Shown: one piece after another, positions 49,901 through 58,890 of the stretch | Position numbering within the stretch: the first letter of the stretch is position 1 | How the letters are laid out: each line of letters opens with the position of its first letter | Source of the DNA: Bacteroidota bacterium | GTDB taxonomy: Bacteria > Bacteroidota > Bacteroidia > AKYH767-A > 2013-40CM-41-45 | Assembly: GCA_016721305.1 (NCBI GenBank) | Contig: JADKIH010000002.1 | Span: 310,001-374,000 of the forward strand | Length of the DNA stretch: 64,000 nucleotides | Direction of reading: 5' to 3' | Notes under the pieces: generated by a model | Database searches by the model: none | Told to the model about the DNA's origin: nothing | Seen by the model: the letters and a program-made list of their open reading frames with translations, nothing else | Made by a program: the position numbers and the translations under genes

Positions 49901-50302
49901 GATGAATTGCGTCGGGTTTCCTTCGAATAATTTCGCTGCTTCATCGCTGCAATTAATCGTTAAACCGGTAACCGGACTCAGCATGAAAACAGCATCGCCA
50001 AAAATATTGGCCTCGATCGGATTGATTGGTGCTGCAACAGGCAACGGTTCAGGCTGAGGGTTTATCGTGTTAATCGCATCGGTTTCGTCGGTCGAAGAAA
50101 CGCGGAACCACATGTACGTGAGCGTAACGATAACGAAGCCGAATAAACTCAGGAGCAGGAAAAATGTGAAATGCAATTGCAGGAGATAGTCCAAAATGAA
50201 AACCAGCACATACACCACCGCCACTGCGAGTAGCAGTAGTCGGTAAAGAATGCGCCGTCCCTCTTCGGTTCGTTTGCCTGTATTTTGCGTTTGGTCGCTC
50301 AC
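46916..50302 (-). CDS. Hybrid sensor histidine kinase (PAS x3, HisKA, HATPase, two REC, Hpt)
   Basis: This 1128-residue membrane sensor has two transmembrane helices (about residues 19-40 and 43-66) and no large periplasmic domain. PAS-like domains cover about 105-210, 225-345 and 350-470 (FIGTNYRFIRVNASFVNLIG, WVSSSLSVSRDENGHPRFVI). HisKA shows the H-box GFLATMSHEIRTPLNGVIGM, and the ATPase shows an N-box MNLVSNAIKFTAKG and GIGIPKSKIGRLF with GGSGLGLAICKNLVE. REC1 (about 730-845) keeps LILIDAQM as its possible Asp; REC2 (about 885-1003) has LLIAEDNQINQKLAQ, IFMDVQMPEMDGLEA and the Lys in DYISKPF. The Hpt domain ends with GLAHKLKGSALNIGA (phosphoryl His). A full phosphorelay in one chain with no adjacent response regulator; the signal is unknown. 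Confidence 0.95.
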   Translation of the reverse strand: MSDQTQNTGKRTEEGRRILYRLLLLAVAVVYVLVFILDYLLQLHFTFFLLLSLFGFVIVTLTYMWFRVSSTDETDAINTINPQPEPLPVAAPINPIEANIFGDAVFMLSPVTGLTINCSDEAAKLFEGNPTQFIGADISSFFDPSFPAQERLKIKQGLDTEGFVRVNGVFRTLTQKSFNAVLEASKKQIGDRRVISVRFTKVEEPTVSASQVVTTAQQSEGFTWINDAAFPIAFIGTNYRFIRVNASFVNLIGYTESELLSLLVMDIIHPDDKANEKKLLSSVFRGEVPVSKREKRFLKRNNEVIWVSSSLSVSRDENGHPRFVISFVDNITQRKRIERNISESRNRLSSLVENTEYSMLSVDRRHTILTINARLTDMLYAQTGIVVEPGFSLLDILPDNLRADYSDLHARAFKGEQFLMEKAITMNGRRSDLEIVITPVKDEAGHVMSISIFGHDITRRRELEEKLIKEKNEAEAATQAKSGFLATMSHEIRTPLNGVIGMGRLLNQTTLNPKQQEFVDSILLSGEALLSVINDILDYSKIESSKMELENKPFAIKRAIEETYDLLSSKAIEKNLSLQYTIARDVPAYVYGDITRIRQIFMNLVSNAIKFTAKGKVSVKVLKVFQAGEEMELEFHIQDTGIGIPKSKIGRLFRSFSQADSSTAATYGGSGLGLAICKNLVELMHGTIHVESVEGQGSDFIFTIKTKAVPQAEIPKYSRTGTNRLANSYVMLISDDKTEADMYANYFKRWGMIPKIADDSKAAIEELKNRRDINLILIDAQMISAKASVLAREIRTLRSKDDLPIVLFNADKADDIFFDYTNEIISAVIPSNESRSKVLDILIGVFSVEHHQRTQNEQSIQQQKTEKKLGEEIPLRLLIAEDNQINQKLAQNIFEGLGYKPVMVSNGLQVIDALNKGEFDLIFMDVQMPEMDGLEATRFITTKMNLRSRPVIVAMTAFALEGDKEKCIEAGMDDYISKPFLVEEIIERIRKWGGRFLETQKEITEKNTAMNNTATELVNSVVINRLKEMTSGADPNFFSQVIQMFLDQSEEIVTEITSLLPIMDLPKMAGLAHKLKGSALNIGANKMAETCRVIEIKGKDLDSRGISDLVKTLAVELVLTRTELKNYL

Positions 50303-50604
50303 TGAGAATTATGCACAATTATGCTAATCTTTATATCAATATCAGGCTCATAGGTTGTGGAAATTTGAATCAATTTCGCAGGAATTAGTGCTCTATTATT
50401 ACATCCTACAATCTCAGCGAAGTCCAACTTTGTCAAAAAAGTCAGCCATACTTACAGTTAAGAAATGAACAGAAAGAAATTTCCACCTACATGCAAAAAG
50501 CCATAATTCAAATCAAAATCCCGCCTGAAAAAAATATCAGACGGGATTTCGATGTAAGTTTTGAACAGAAATGATGAATGATTGCAAAAGAATGATTCGG
50601 GACC
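50303..50604. other. Intergenic with the pepF-side terminator
   Basis: No gene seen. It holds the upstream region of the histidine kinase and a strong hairpin at 50517-50550. Confidence 0.5.
50517..50550 (-). terminator. Terminator after the oligoendopeptidase gene
   Basis: The stem AAATCCCGcCTGA / TCAGaCGGGATTT (one mismatch) has a loop of eight bases and lies 55 bp after the stop at 50605. Confidence 0.7.
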
Positions 50605-52317
50605 TTACAGTTTTTTCATTTCTTCTTTCACAAATTCGATGAGCTCATGTATGTATTTTTCAGAAAAATCGAAACGAATTCCGGCCGCAGCATAGACTTC
50701 AGGAATCGATTTTGAGTAGCCCAATTTGAGCGCCGTCATGTACTGACTGATGCCCAATTCAGGATTCTTCTTGTAATTTCTCCAAACGGCAATCGCTCCC
50801 AATTGAGCCATTCCGTATTCGATATAGTAAAACGGAACTTCGAATAAATGCAATTGCTTTTGCCACATAACCTCCAGTGCATTTTGATCGGTACTCCAAT
50901 CAACTTGTTTCGATGTAAAGCTGAGAATTGATTTCTTCCATTCAGCCGTTCGTTGTTCAATTGTATGTTTCGGATTGAGGTATAACCAATGTTGAAATGC
51001 ATCAACGCATGCAATCCAAGGCAATGCTTCTATGACATTTTCCAACTGCTCGCGTTTCGCACGACGAAGCTCTTCGGCATTAGCAAAGAAGTGATGCCAG
51101 TGTTCCATTGAAATTAATTCCATACTCATCGATGCCAATTCAGCAACTTCGGACGGAATATCTTTGAAGCCGATGAATTCCAAATCGTGCGTCAACATCG
51201 AATGAATAGCGTGACCGCCCTCGTGAACCATTGTGATCACATCGCGAAGTGATCCGCTTGCATTCATGAAAATAAATGGAACACCACTTTCGTACAAAGG
51301 ATAATTGTAACCTCCCGGAGCTTTACCGATGCGTGAATCCAAATCAGTATATCCTTTCAATTTCAATGTTGAAAGTACGTGACCAAAGTATGGATGAATT
51401 TCGGCGAAACAGGCAATCGACTTATCGAGCATTTCTGTTCCTTTTTCAAACGGCTTCATATCCGGCTTTCCTTCCGGATCCACATCGATATCCCAAGGCT
51501 TCAGTGTATCAACTTTCAAGAGCGCTTTTCGTTCGCTCATGAGTTCGTCCATAACAGGCACAACACTGCTGCGGATTGACGAATGGAAATCGAGACAATC
51601 TTTTGCTGTATAATCGAAACGATCGAGTGCAACGAATTTGTAGTCACGATAATTCGCAAAGCCTGCATTCGATGCAATCTGCGTTCGCAATTCGACAAGC
51701 TCATTAAACAATGCATCCAAACGTTCACGATCCTGCAAACGGCGTGACACAATTTTGTGATACACTTCATCGCGCAATTTACGATCCGGATTCTTCAGGA
51801 AATTAGAAGCTTGTTGAAGTGTGAGTGTCTTCCCTTCTACCTCGACCGTCATTGCTCCGGCGATTTCGCCGTACTGTTGCTCTTTCAACGACAACTGAGC
51901 TTCGAGCGGAATGTTTTCTTCGCGGAACAAACGAATTGAATTCTGCACCGACTTTACATAAAGCGCATATCGTGCATCCAGTGATGCTACAAAAGGAATG
52001 GCAACAAATTTCTTGTGAATTTTATCTGTGTAAGGAGAAATTTTCGGATTGATTTCTTCAACAAAATAAGCATACGCTTCGCTCAGACTTTTATTCGTTG
52101 TGTCGCATGTCATTCGGATATACAACCAGCCGGCGTGTTCAGAGACCACTGCTTCGATTTCACTCAAATCGTACAACCATGAAGCCATATCTTCTTTTGA
52201 ACCAATGGTACGATCCACAAGATCTTTGTAATATGGTTCAAGCTCCGACCAATTATTCAAATTGATTTCTTCCGGAAGAAACTGACGTTTGGTTGCGGGA
52301 GATGCAGAATTGCTCAT
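50605..52317 (-). CDS. M3 family oligoendopeptidase (PepF-like)
   Basis: This 570-residue cytoplasmic zinc peptidase cleaves short peptides. The M3 catalytic motif is TMVHEGGHAIHSML (HExxH, about residues 375-390), with the downstream Glu ligand in DIPSEVAELASMSMELI, as in oligoendopeptidase F. The N-terminal helical part (YKDLVDRTIGSKEDMASWLY, NPDRKLRDEVYHKIV) and the FDYTAKDCLDFH segment are typical. The frame is intact. It starts at the ATG at 52317 (MSNSASPATKRQFLPEEI). Its role is probably peptide turnover; the POT peptide transporter at 5.9 kb fits the same diet but is not linked. Confidence 0.93.
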   Translation of the reverse strand: MSNSASPATKRQFLPEEINLNNWSELEPYYKDLVDRTIGSKEDMASWLYDLSEIEAVVSEHAGWLYIRMTCDTTNKSLSEAYAYFVEEINPKISPYTDKIHKKFVAIPFVASLDARYALYVKSVQNSIRLFREENIPLEAQLSLKEQQYGEIAGAMTVEVEGKTLTLQQASNFLKNPDRKLRDEVYHKIVSRRLQDRERLDALFNELVELRTQIASNAGFANYRDYKFVALDRFDYTAKDCLDFHSSIRSSVVPVMDELMSERKALLKVDTLKPWDIDVDPEGKPDMKPFEKGTEMLDKSIACFAEIHPYFGHVLSTLKLKGYTDLDSRIGKAPGGYNYPLYESGVPFIFMNASGSLRDVITMVHEGGHAIHSMLTHDLEFIGFKDIPSEVAELASMSMELISMEHWHHFFANAEELRRAKREQLENVIEALPWIACVDAFQHWLYLNPKHTIEQRTAEWKKSILSFTSKQVDWSTDQNALEVMWQKQLHLFEVPFYYIEYGMAQLGAIAVWRNYKKNPELGISQYMTALKLGYSKSIPEVYAAAGIRFDFSEKYIHELIEFVKEEMKKL

Positions 52318-52356
52318 GGATGTTTACTTGGGAGAATAAAAATTGCATTAATGAAG

Positions 52357-52398
52357 AAAAGCAATTTGAAAACAGAATCATCTATTCAAATTGCTTTT
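52357..52398 (-). terminator. Terminator-like 14-bp hairpin between the DUF5606 gene and pepF
   Basis: A perfect inverted repeat AAAAGCAATTTGAA / TTCAAATTGCTTTT with a 14-nt loop lies 32 bp after the DUF5606 stop. Confidence 0.7.
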
Positions 52399-52429
52399 CG
52401 GAATTCAGTCGAATGACTGAGAAATAATA

Positions 52430-52957
52430 TTAAACTTTCTTACGAGTTTTCGCTGTAGCACGTTTTGCACCTTCCGTTTTCGGACCATGCGCTTCGTGAT
52501 GAGTTTTTACAACCGGCTTATCATTTTCTTTTTCAAGAATTGATTTTTCAGTCGCCTCATCTTCCACTTTTTCTTCCTTCGTGAAATCGATTTTACCATT
52601 TAGTACGTCGTACCAAGTCAACATCTTTTTGATATCGGAAGTGTATACTTTTTCTTCGTCGAACTCAGGAACGAGTTTTTTGAAATAGTCGCGCAACTTA
52701 GTTTGATCACCTTTCAGATCCACACCCAATTTGCCACCTTCTTTTTCCTGAATCTTTTTGAAAATATCACGAAGAGGAACTTCGCCATCAGCTGTGTAAA
52801 CTGCGATATCTACTAACGTCATTATACGTTGGTTAGAATTGATCAGCGTACGTTTTCCATCTGCTAACGATTCTACAATGAAGCCATTACGGTTGTTGGC
52901 AACTACTTTGTAGAGTCCACCCATTCCCGGCACTGAAATAATTTCTTTGAATTCCAT
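52430..52957 (-). CDS. DUF5606 protein
   Basis: The 175-residue protein begins with MEFKEIISVPGMGGLYKVVA, followed by NNRNGFIVESLADGKRTLI and SNQRIMTLVDIAVYTADGEV, the conserved core of the Bacteroidota DUF5606 family (about residues 1-60). A second conserved region (LRDYFKKLVPEFDEEKVYTS, DIKKMLTWYDVLNGK) lies at about 90-130. The tail (about 135-175) is Lys/Ala/His-rich and of low complexity. It is cytoplasmic and its function is unknown; family members are widespread in the phylum and often lie near housekeeping genes. The start is clear from the conserved N-terminus. A GGGTTGC array lies about 80 bp upstream. Confidence 0.88.
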   Translation of the reverse strand: MEFKEIISVPGMGGLYKVVANNRNGFIVESLADGKRTLINSNQRIMTLVDIAVYTADGEVPLRDIFKKIQEKEGGKLGVDLKGDQTKLRDYFKKLVPEFDEEKVYTSDIKKMLTWYDVLNGKIDFTKEEKVEDEATEKSILEKENDKPVVKTHHEAHGPKTEGAKRATAKTRKKV

Positions 52958-53040
52958 AGTTGAATTTGATTGTGAGCCAAAGGTAAAAGGAAAAAACGTT
53001 AGTTGGGCGGGGTTTATTGGAAAAAAATCAACATTGGGGC

Positions 53041-53177
53041 GGGTTGCGGGTTGCGGGTTACGGGTTACGGGTTGCGGGGTGCGGGTTGCGGGTTGCGGGT
53101 TGCGGGTTGCGGGTTGCGAGTTGCGGGTTGCGGGTTGCGGGTTGCGGGTTACGGGTTGCGGGGTGCGGGTTGCGGTG
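53041..53177 (+). repeat. GGGTTGC heptamer array (about 19 units)
   Basis: An uninterrupted run of 7-bp units with variants GGGTTAC, GGGGTGC and GAGTTGC. The block GGGTTAC-GGGTTGC-GGGGTGC-GGGTTGC occurs twice, showing higher-order duplication. It fits G3N4 quadruplex spacing throughout. Just downstream, 53213-53245 holds a looser CTAAAGA/CTAAAGG repeat. It lacks the 38-nt block seen at 5.4 kb. Confidence 0.92.
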
Positions 53178-53248
53178 CGAAAAGCTCTGTTACCGAAGAA
53201 GTAGCTCGTGGTGGCTAAAGACTAAAGATTAAGGACTAAGTGCTAAAG

Positions 53249-53279
53249 AAAAAAGGGAGCCCGTCACCGAACTCCCTTC
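53249..53279 (-). terminator. Terminator of the subtilase gene
   Basis: On the minus strand, AAGGGAG-TTCGGTGACGGG-CTCCCTT is followed by T6, 25 bp after the stop at 53304. Confidence 0.8.
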
Positions 53280-53303
53280 TCTTTATTTTTAAAAGACTGC
53301 TTA

Positions 53304-56167
53304 CTAGTGAACTACGTTCATCGTCACGACTGAAGCCTGAGCTCCGGAAATCATACGAATTAGGTAATTACCTGCAGGTAAAGATGCTGTTTCGACAACA
53401 AGCGAGTATTTTCCGTCAGATAAATTTTCTTCTGCCAAAACGGTTTTCATTTTTACACCCATCATATTGTAAATAGCGATTTCAGTCTTTGCAGAACTGC
53501 CAAGAGTGAACTCGATGCGTGTTTGCTTATCGGCAGGATTCGGGTAGTTCCTTTAAGCGTCGTTGCATATGACTGTTGAATTGGTTTTACATCCAGAATT
53601 ACTCCGTCATACATAATTTGTGCAGCATCGGCTGAAGTTTGAATCGAAGAAAGATTTTCACCGGCAATCAACGCAAAAGTTGCTTCAACAGAATCACCTG
53701 CTGCAAGCGTTACTCCTCCTGTAGACACAACGCTCAACACGTCGTTTCCTGTCGAAGCCTGTGCGATACCTGCATCGGCACGCATGGTATTTAACGAAGT
53801 AAACTTCTCCGAATTCGAGAAACCGTCTGAAAGATCGAGTCCGCCATTTGCTGCGTAATTGTCAATCGCATAGTGATTGAAACCTGCTGTATGACTCAGC
53901 AATTTGATAGCTGCGTATAAACCTCCGCCGTCAGTACTCCATACATAACCCATTCGACGACCGGCATCTGTCGATGCTTTATTGTTAGCATAAGCCGGTA
54001 CATCCCAGTCAGCAGCAATACCAGCATACAAATTAGTAAGTGTAGTGCTTCCGATATTCTTAATCACAAATTTCGCCATGATGTATTTATTATCCGGCGC
54101 TTGTGTCCAAGCATATTCTTTTTGAGAAACTAAAATGTTCATTGGCGAAGTGGAAGTTGTTCCATTATCGCGGAATGTTCCTGATGCATCAAGATCTGAA
54201 AGAACGCCCGGAACTACTTTGCTGATATTAACAGTAGGTGCGAAATCATCGTCAGTCGTAGCTGCATCGCCACGGAAACAATCAGAAACCTGCGTTCCGT
54301 TAGCACCTACCATCAGCGACATTTCATACAGAACGGTAGCACTTCCCTGATAGGTAAATCCGATACCCTGCGTTTGGCCTGTTTGATTATAGCCAAACAA
54401 TCCGCGACTGCTTACACTCGTTGCAACATCATTTACATCGATATTGATGTAATCAACATTTACTGTTATCGTAAATGAATAATTATCCGTCCATGTTCCA
54501 TCAATCAAATTCACTCGCAAACTGATTTCTGTATTTTGCGGAGTTGACGGACTGATTATGATACGATATTGACTTGTATAATTTGAAATTGTGTCACCCG
54601 TTCCCAAGACTCCCGGATTGAATGTATTTTGCAGAATCGTTACATAGTTAGTAGATGTAGTCGACAGAGTACAAACCAGATTCGTAGTAGGACGAAGAAG
54701 ATTCTTAAACAATGCTGTGATATCAAGTGTATCACCTGCATTGAAGATATTATCGACGCGATCGGTTGCTGTAAATTGTTTCACAACTACACCCGGAGAT
54801 GTCGAATCAGTAAGAGCACGATAAAGATTCACACGACCTTTACCCAATTTTCCGAAGTAAGGAGTGTTACCTGATACTGCATAAATATTATCACTAGTCA
54901 CACGCAATTGCTCACCAACTTGGGCTGCGTCAAATGCAGGCCAACGCGATTTAATCATCGCAGCAACACCGGCAGCAATGGGAGACGCCATCGATGTACC
55001 ACTTTCTTGTCCGTATGAATCATTGTATTCTGTTGCAAGGATGTTATTTCCCGGTGCAGAAACATCAACAGCAAAACCGTAAGAAGAAAATCCTGCTTTA
55101 CCATCGCTTGCAGAAGTTGCTGCAACAGAAATACAATTCGGATAAGACGAAGGCCAATGGTCTTCTTCTACTCCATCGTTACCTGCTGCTGCAAGTACGG
55201 TTGCATTTTGATTGATAAACGCATAATCAATTACATCATTCTCGAATTGAGAGTAGCCACCTGTGCGACCCCATGAAAGATTGATAACGTTTGCACCATG
55301 ATCAGCTGCGTAAACAATACCATCGTATCCGTTGTCGATAGATGTTGTACTCGCATCCAAGCAACTTTTTACCGGTAAAAATCTGCAGTTAAAAGCCGAC
55401 GAAGCTCCGCCGGTTGCGTTGTTTGTTACAGCATCTGCGCAACCGCTAACGTGTGCACCATGAGTACTGTTAACAACCATTGGATTATTATCGTTCTCGC
55501 TCACGTCCCAACCACGATAGTTGTCAATGAAGCCGTCGTTATCATCATCAATTCCGTTAATCGGATCTGCATAATTGATTTTTAAATTAGCCTGAAGATC
55601 CGGATGATCCCAGTCTGTTCCGCTATCCACAATACCGATAACAGTATTTGTATCTCCCTGCCAAACATCCCATGCATTGTATGCATTCAGTTTAGTGAGC
55701 TGATACTGGCCTCCTGCTGACGGATCATTCGGTGTGAAGCACATGAATTGTTTGTAAACAGGCTCTGCATAAGCTACACAACCGGTAGCCATCAACGCAC
55801 TTGTCAATCGCATGATGTCGGCACTTTCCGCAACCTTCACTTCGTAGATCAAAGAAAGATCGATCGGTTTCATACCATTCGCCATGCGTGATTGAGCCGG
55901 CTCCATGTGACGCGCAAATTTCTTCGTTACCGAAGAGGCACTGTAACGTGCAAAAATTGATAAGAGCTTAGGTTCGCTGATCGAACCGGAAGAGCAAAAT
56001 CCGCGAAACTCCGGTTTCATTTTAATGATCACACGGCCTGCCTGATATGCCTCTTTGCCTGACACTCTTTTGGGCGAAGAATTTCCCGCAAGTGGATTGG
56101 ATGCCATCACTTGAACAGAAAGCAATGCCAGTAAAAGCAGCGTCGATGCCGCTCTGAATTTTTTCAT
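53304..56167 (-). CDS. Secreted S8 subtilisin-like peptidase with T9SS sorting domain (one frameshift)
   Basis: This ~954-residue secreted serine protease has a signal peptide MKKFRAASTLLLLALLSVQVMA and a propeptide-like region to about residue 150. The catalytic triad is visible as Asp in GIVDSGTDWDHPDLQ, His in NSTHGAHVSGCADA and Ser in ESGTSMASPIAAGVAAMI. Beta-rich domains follow (about residues 460-860), including KQFTATDRVDNIFNAGDTLD. Near 53550 one base is lost; restored, the sequence reads YPNPADKQTRIEFTLGSS and ends as a type A sorting domain (YNMMGVKMKTVLAEE, GNYLIRMISG, VVTMNVVH). The stop is the TAG at 53304-53306. It probably degrades extracellular protein. It has its own promoter and terminator. 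Confidence 0.93.
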
Positions 56168-56201
56168 GTCTGTAAATTAGTTTAGGTTTTTTTTGAGGCC
56201 T

Positions 56202-56232
56202 ACAATGTAAGACCAATTTTTGCATCTGCAAA
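56202..56232 (-). promoter_or_regulatory. Bacteroidota-type promoter for the subtilase gene
   Basis: On the minus strand TTTG (56229-56232) is followed after exactly 19 bp by TACATTGT (56202-56209), one shift away from TAnnTTTG. It lies 35 bp before the ATG at 56167. Confidence 0.45.
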
Positions 56233-56262
56233 TACTTCCGAAGGCTGAAAGTCAGCGTAAAG

Positions 56263-56733
56263 TCAGCTTTTCACCGCAGAATAGTCCGGAATCTCCCGGA
56301 GAAAAGAATAGGCCTGTTCTTCCTCATCCATTTTACAGACAAATGTCTCCATTCCGTTCGTGATGACGAAAAAATCAACTTTCAACGACATATTATATCG
56401 GGCTGCCTGATCAAAAACTGCTTGTGTAACGGTAACCGTAGGTGCTTTACACTCAACCAAAATCATAGGACGCATGGCTGTAGAATAGACCACAACGTCG
56501 GTGCGCTTTTCAAGATTATTTATTAGTAACTTTTTTTCAACACTGATCAGACTTTGCGGAAAGTTCCGTTCCTTGACAAGGAAATGAAGAAGGTGTTGTC
56601 GCACCCACTCTTCCGGAGTTAATCGCACATATTTCTTTCGGATTATGTCGAAAATTTTTAAACTTTGCCCTCCGTCTGACGGACGCTGAAGTTTAAACCG
56701 ATATTCCGGAAAATGGAGACGTGGCAGTTGCAC
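56263..56733 (-). CDS. HsdR N-terminal-like nuclease-fold protein
   Basis: The small protein shows FDIIRKKYVRLTPEEWVRQH, LISVEKKLLINNLEKRTDVV and VYSTAMRPMILVECKAPTVT, which is the type I restriction HsdR_N fold. The D...ExK catalytic set is visible as the Asp in KRTDVVV and ECK in LVECKAP. It is the stand-alone Bacteroidota version, often found next to holA, not a full HsdR. The biochemical role is unknown; nuclease activity is inferred from the intact motif. The GTG at 56733 (VQLPRLHFPEYRF) matches where relatives begin; an ATG at 56781 is the alternative. It is divergent from amn, with only about 28 bp between starts if GTG is used. Confidence 0.78.
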   Translation of the reverse strand: MQLPRLHFPEYRFKLQRPSDGGQSLKIFDIIRKKYVRLTPEEWVRQHLLHFLVKERNFPQSLISVEKKLLINNLEKRTDVVVYSTAMRPMILVECKAPTVTVTQAVFDQAARYNMSLKVDFFVITNGMETFVCKMDEEEQAYSFLREIPDYSAVKS

Positions 56734-56761
56734 CGGGAATTTTTTTACGAAAATAGTTTTT

Positions 56762-57278
56762 ATGAATAACAAAAAAGACATCGTTGACAATTGGCTCCCA
56801 AGATGAAGAAAAATCGTTTGGGTGATCTGATTCTGCCTATTGCTGCTATCCGTGGCGAAGGTACATCAAACGATTACTACCCTGCCGAAGTGCCTGCTCT
56901 TCCTGCATTTAGCCTCCAAAAGGCGGTCTCTACGACGATCCGTAATCACAAACGTGACTACTGGACAGGTACGGTATTTACAACCAATCGCCGTGTTTGG
57001 GAACACGATAAAGAGTTCAAAAAATATCTGGAAAGCACACGCTCCATGGCTATTGATATGGAAACAGCGACTATTTTTGTGTCCGGCTTCCATAATAAGA
57101 TTCCAACCGGTGCGCTTCTACTCGTATCCGACCAACCGATGATCTCTGCGGTGTGAAAACTGCCGAGAGTGACAAGAAGGTTACTGAAAAGTATGTAGTC
57201 AGTCATCTTAAAATCGGTATCGATTCTCTGAACGAATTGATCAATAACGGTCTTACAGTAAAACACCTCCGTTTCTAA
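56762..57278 (+). pseudogene. amn: AMP nucleosidase with an internal deletion and a frameshift
   Basis: AMP nucleosidase splits AMP into adenine and ribose 5-phosphate. The ATG at 56762 begins MNNKKDIVDNWLPR, the family N-terminus, but the next codon is a stop and the sequence jumps directly to KKNRLGDLILPIAAIRGEG in another frame. About 80-85 residues (the GKCGG phosphorylase-like segment) are absent. The rest is conserved: GTSNDYYPAEVPALPAF, TNRRVWEHDKEFKKYL, SMAIDMETATIFVSGF and TGALLLVSDQP. A second single-base break near 57140 leads into GVKTAESDKKVTEKYV and the end NNGLTVKHLRF. As written it is non-functional; the pattern resembles the deletions in murB. Confidence 0.85.
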
Positions 57279-57299
57279 TCTCACAGCCGGTTTCCAGTC

Positions 57300-58340
57300 A
57301 TGAAATTCGAAGAGATCCTTAACGAGTTAAAGAAAAAGATTTTTCATCCTGTTTATTTTCTGCAGGGTGAAGAGGCTTTTTACATTGATGAAATCTCTGA
57401 TTACATCGAAAAAAATGTGCTGTCCGATAGCGAGAAAGAATTCAATCAAACTATTCTCTACGGGAAAGAAACCGATATCCTTACGCTTATCTCCTATGCC
57501 CGCCGTTATCCGATGATGTCGTCGCATCAGGTGGTCATCGTTAAGGAAGCTCAGGATCTGAAATATTTCGGACAAAAGGATAAAGAAAGCAAAGAAGGCA
57601 AAGACGCAAAGGATCCATTCCTTGAGTATTTAGCCAAGCCTACTTCCTCTACCATTCTTGTCTTCTGTTACAAATACAAAAACCTCGACAAGCGGACGAA
57701 GATTGCCAAGGCAATTGCGAAAGACAGTGTTTTGTTTCAGACAGCAAAGCTGTACGACAATCAACTGCCCGACTGGATCAACGGACAGGTAATGAAAAAC
57801 GGCTATCGCATCAATCCAAAAGCGTCGATGATGATGGCCGAATACTTAGGAAATGATCTGTCGAAAATATCCAATGAAATCAGCAAGCTGATTCTTTCTA
57901 TCAAACCGGGCGACGAAATCACGGCTGCCATGGTTGAAGAAAACATCGGCATCAGTAAGGAGTTTAATGTATTCGAACTTCAGGCTGCTTTAGGCAAAAG
58001 AAATATTTACAAGGCAAATCAGATCGTCAATTACTTCGGTGCTAATTCCAAGAACAATCCGTTCATACTCACCTCCGCACAGCTCTACTCTTACTTTATG
58101 AAATTGCTGATGTATCATCAGCTTAAAGACCGAAGCAGTAATGCAGCAGCAAGTGAATTAGGCGTTCATCCATATTTTGTTAAAGATTACGAAACAGCTG
58201 CGCGAGCATACTCGCTCCCAACTTGCGTTCGCAACATCAGCTTTATACGCGAATACGATGCCCGCTCAAAAGGTATCAATAGCGCCAATACTTCCGATGG
58301 TCAACTCCTGAAGGAATTGGTCTATCGCATCATGCACTAA
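57300..58340 (+). CDS. holA: DNA polymerase III subunit delta
   Basis: This 346-residue clamp-loader subunit opens the beta clamp for loading during replication. The N-terminal part (MKFEEILNELKKKIFHPVYF, LQGEEAFYIDEISDYIE) is the HolA signature. The middle holds RRYPMMSSHQVVIVKEAQDL (clamp-contact region) and the third domain KEFNVFELQAALGKRNIYKA, with the C-terminal collar AASELGVHPYFVKDYETAAR. The frame is intact. It starts 22 bp after the amn remnant and is followed 13 bp later by the EVE-domain gene, so holA and the EVE gene probably form an operon. Confidence 0.92.
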   Translation: MKFEEILNELKKKIFHPVYFLQGEEAFYIDEISDYIEKNVLSDSEKEFNQTILYGKETDILTLISYARRYPMMSSHQVVIVKEAQDLKYFGQKDKESKEGKDAKDPFLEYLAKPTSSTILVFCYKYKNLDKRTKIAKAIAKDSVLFQTAKLYDNQLPDWINGQVMKNGYRINPKASMMMAEYLGNDLSKISNEISKLILSIKPGDEITAAMVEENIGISKEFNVFELQAALGKRNIYKANQIVNYFGANSKNNPFILTSAQLYSYFMKLLMYHQLKDRSSNAAASELGVHPYFVKDYETAARAYSLPTCVRNISFIREYDARSKGINSANTSDGQLLKELVYRIMH

Positions 58341-58352
58341 TCAAGTTTCTCC

Positions 58353-58751
58353 ATGGCATACTGGCTTGTTAAATCTGATCCCGAAGAATATTCGTGGGAA
58401 AATCTGGTCGCTGATGGTAAAGCCAGCTGGGATGGCATTCGTAATTATGCTGCGCGAAACCACCTGAAAGGAATGAAAAAAGGTGATCAGGTTTTAGTGT
58501 ATCACTCAGGAGGAATTTCCGCCGTTGTCGGATTGGCCACTGTATCGAAAGAATTTTATCAGGATCCGACTACAAAAGAAGACGCTTGGGTATCAGTCGA
58601 ACTAAAAGCAGGTAAGGCGTTAAAGCGCCCAATTCCTCTATTCGAGATCAAGAAAGATGCTCGTCTGAAGGATATGATGCTTATTAAAATCAGTCGTTTG
58701 TCGGTGATGCCGGTGACTGAAGCCGAGTTTGAGCTAATTACCAAACTCTAA
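58353..58751 (+). CDS. EVE domain protein (PUA-like, thymocyte nuclear protein 1 family)
   Basis: The 132-residue protein begins MAYWLVKSDPEEYSWENLVA and contains WDGIRNYAARNHLKGMKKGD, VLVYHSGGISAVVGLATVSK and VSVELKAGKALKRPIPLFEI, the complete EVE fold. EVE domains bind modified bases in DNA or RNA; in bacteria they are linked to modification-dependent restriction or RNA modification sensing. This one has no fused partner; the nearby HsdR_N-like gene is suggestive but not adjacent. It is complete and co-directional with holA. Confidence 0.93.
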   Translation: MAYWLVKSDPEEYSWENLVADGKASWDGIRNYAARNHLKGMKKGDQVLVYHSGGISAVVGLATVSKEFYQDPTTKEDAWVSVELKAGKALKRPIPLFEIKKDARLKDMMLIKISRLSVMPVTEAEFELITKL

Positions 58752-58890
58752 GGCCCCTTTATTCCAATACCGGGCAAGCTTACCTACATTCTCCTGCATC
58801 ACTTATATTGCTTCCAATCAATCAAGCTGTTAGGCCATTTTTTTGTTGCCTCTCTTTTCAATATTTAACTTTTCCATATCGAAATAAATT

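Noticed and set aside
56263..56733. Type I restriction system
   Set aside because: Only the HsdR N-terminal fold is present; there is no helicase part and no hsdM or hsdS.
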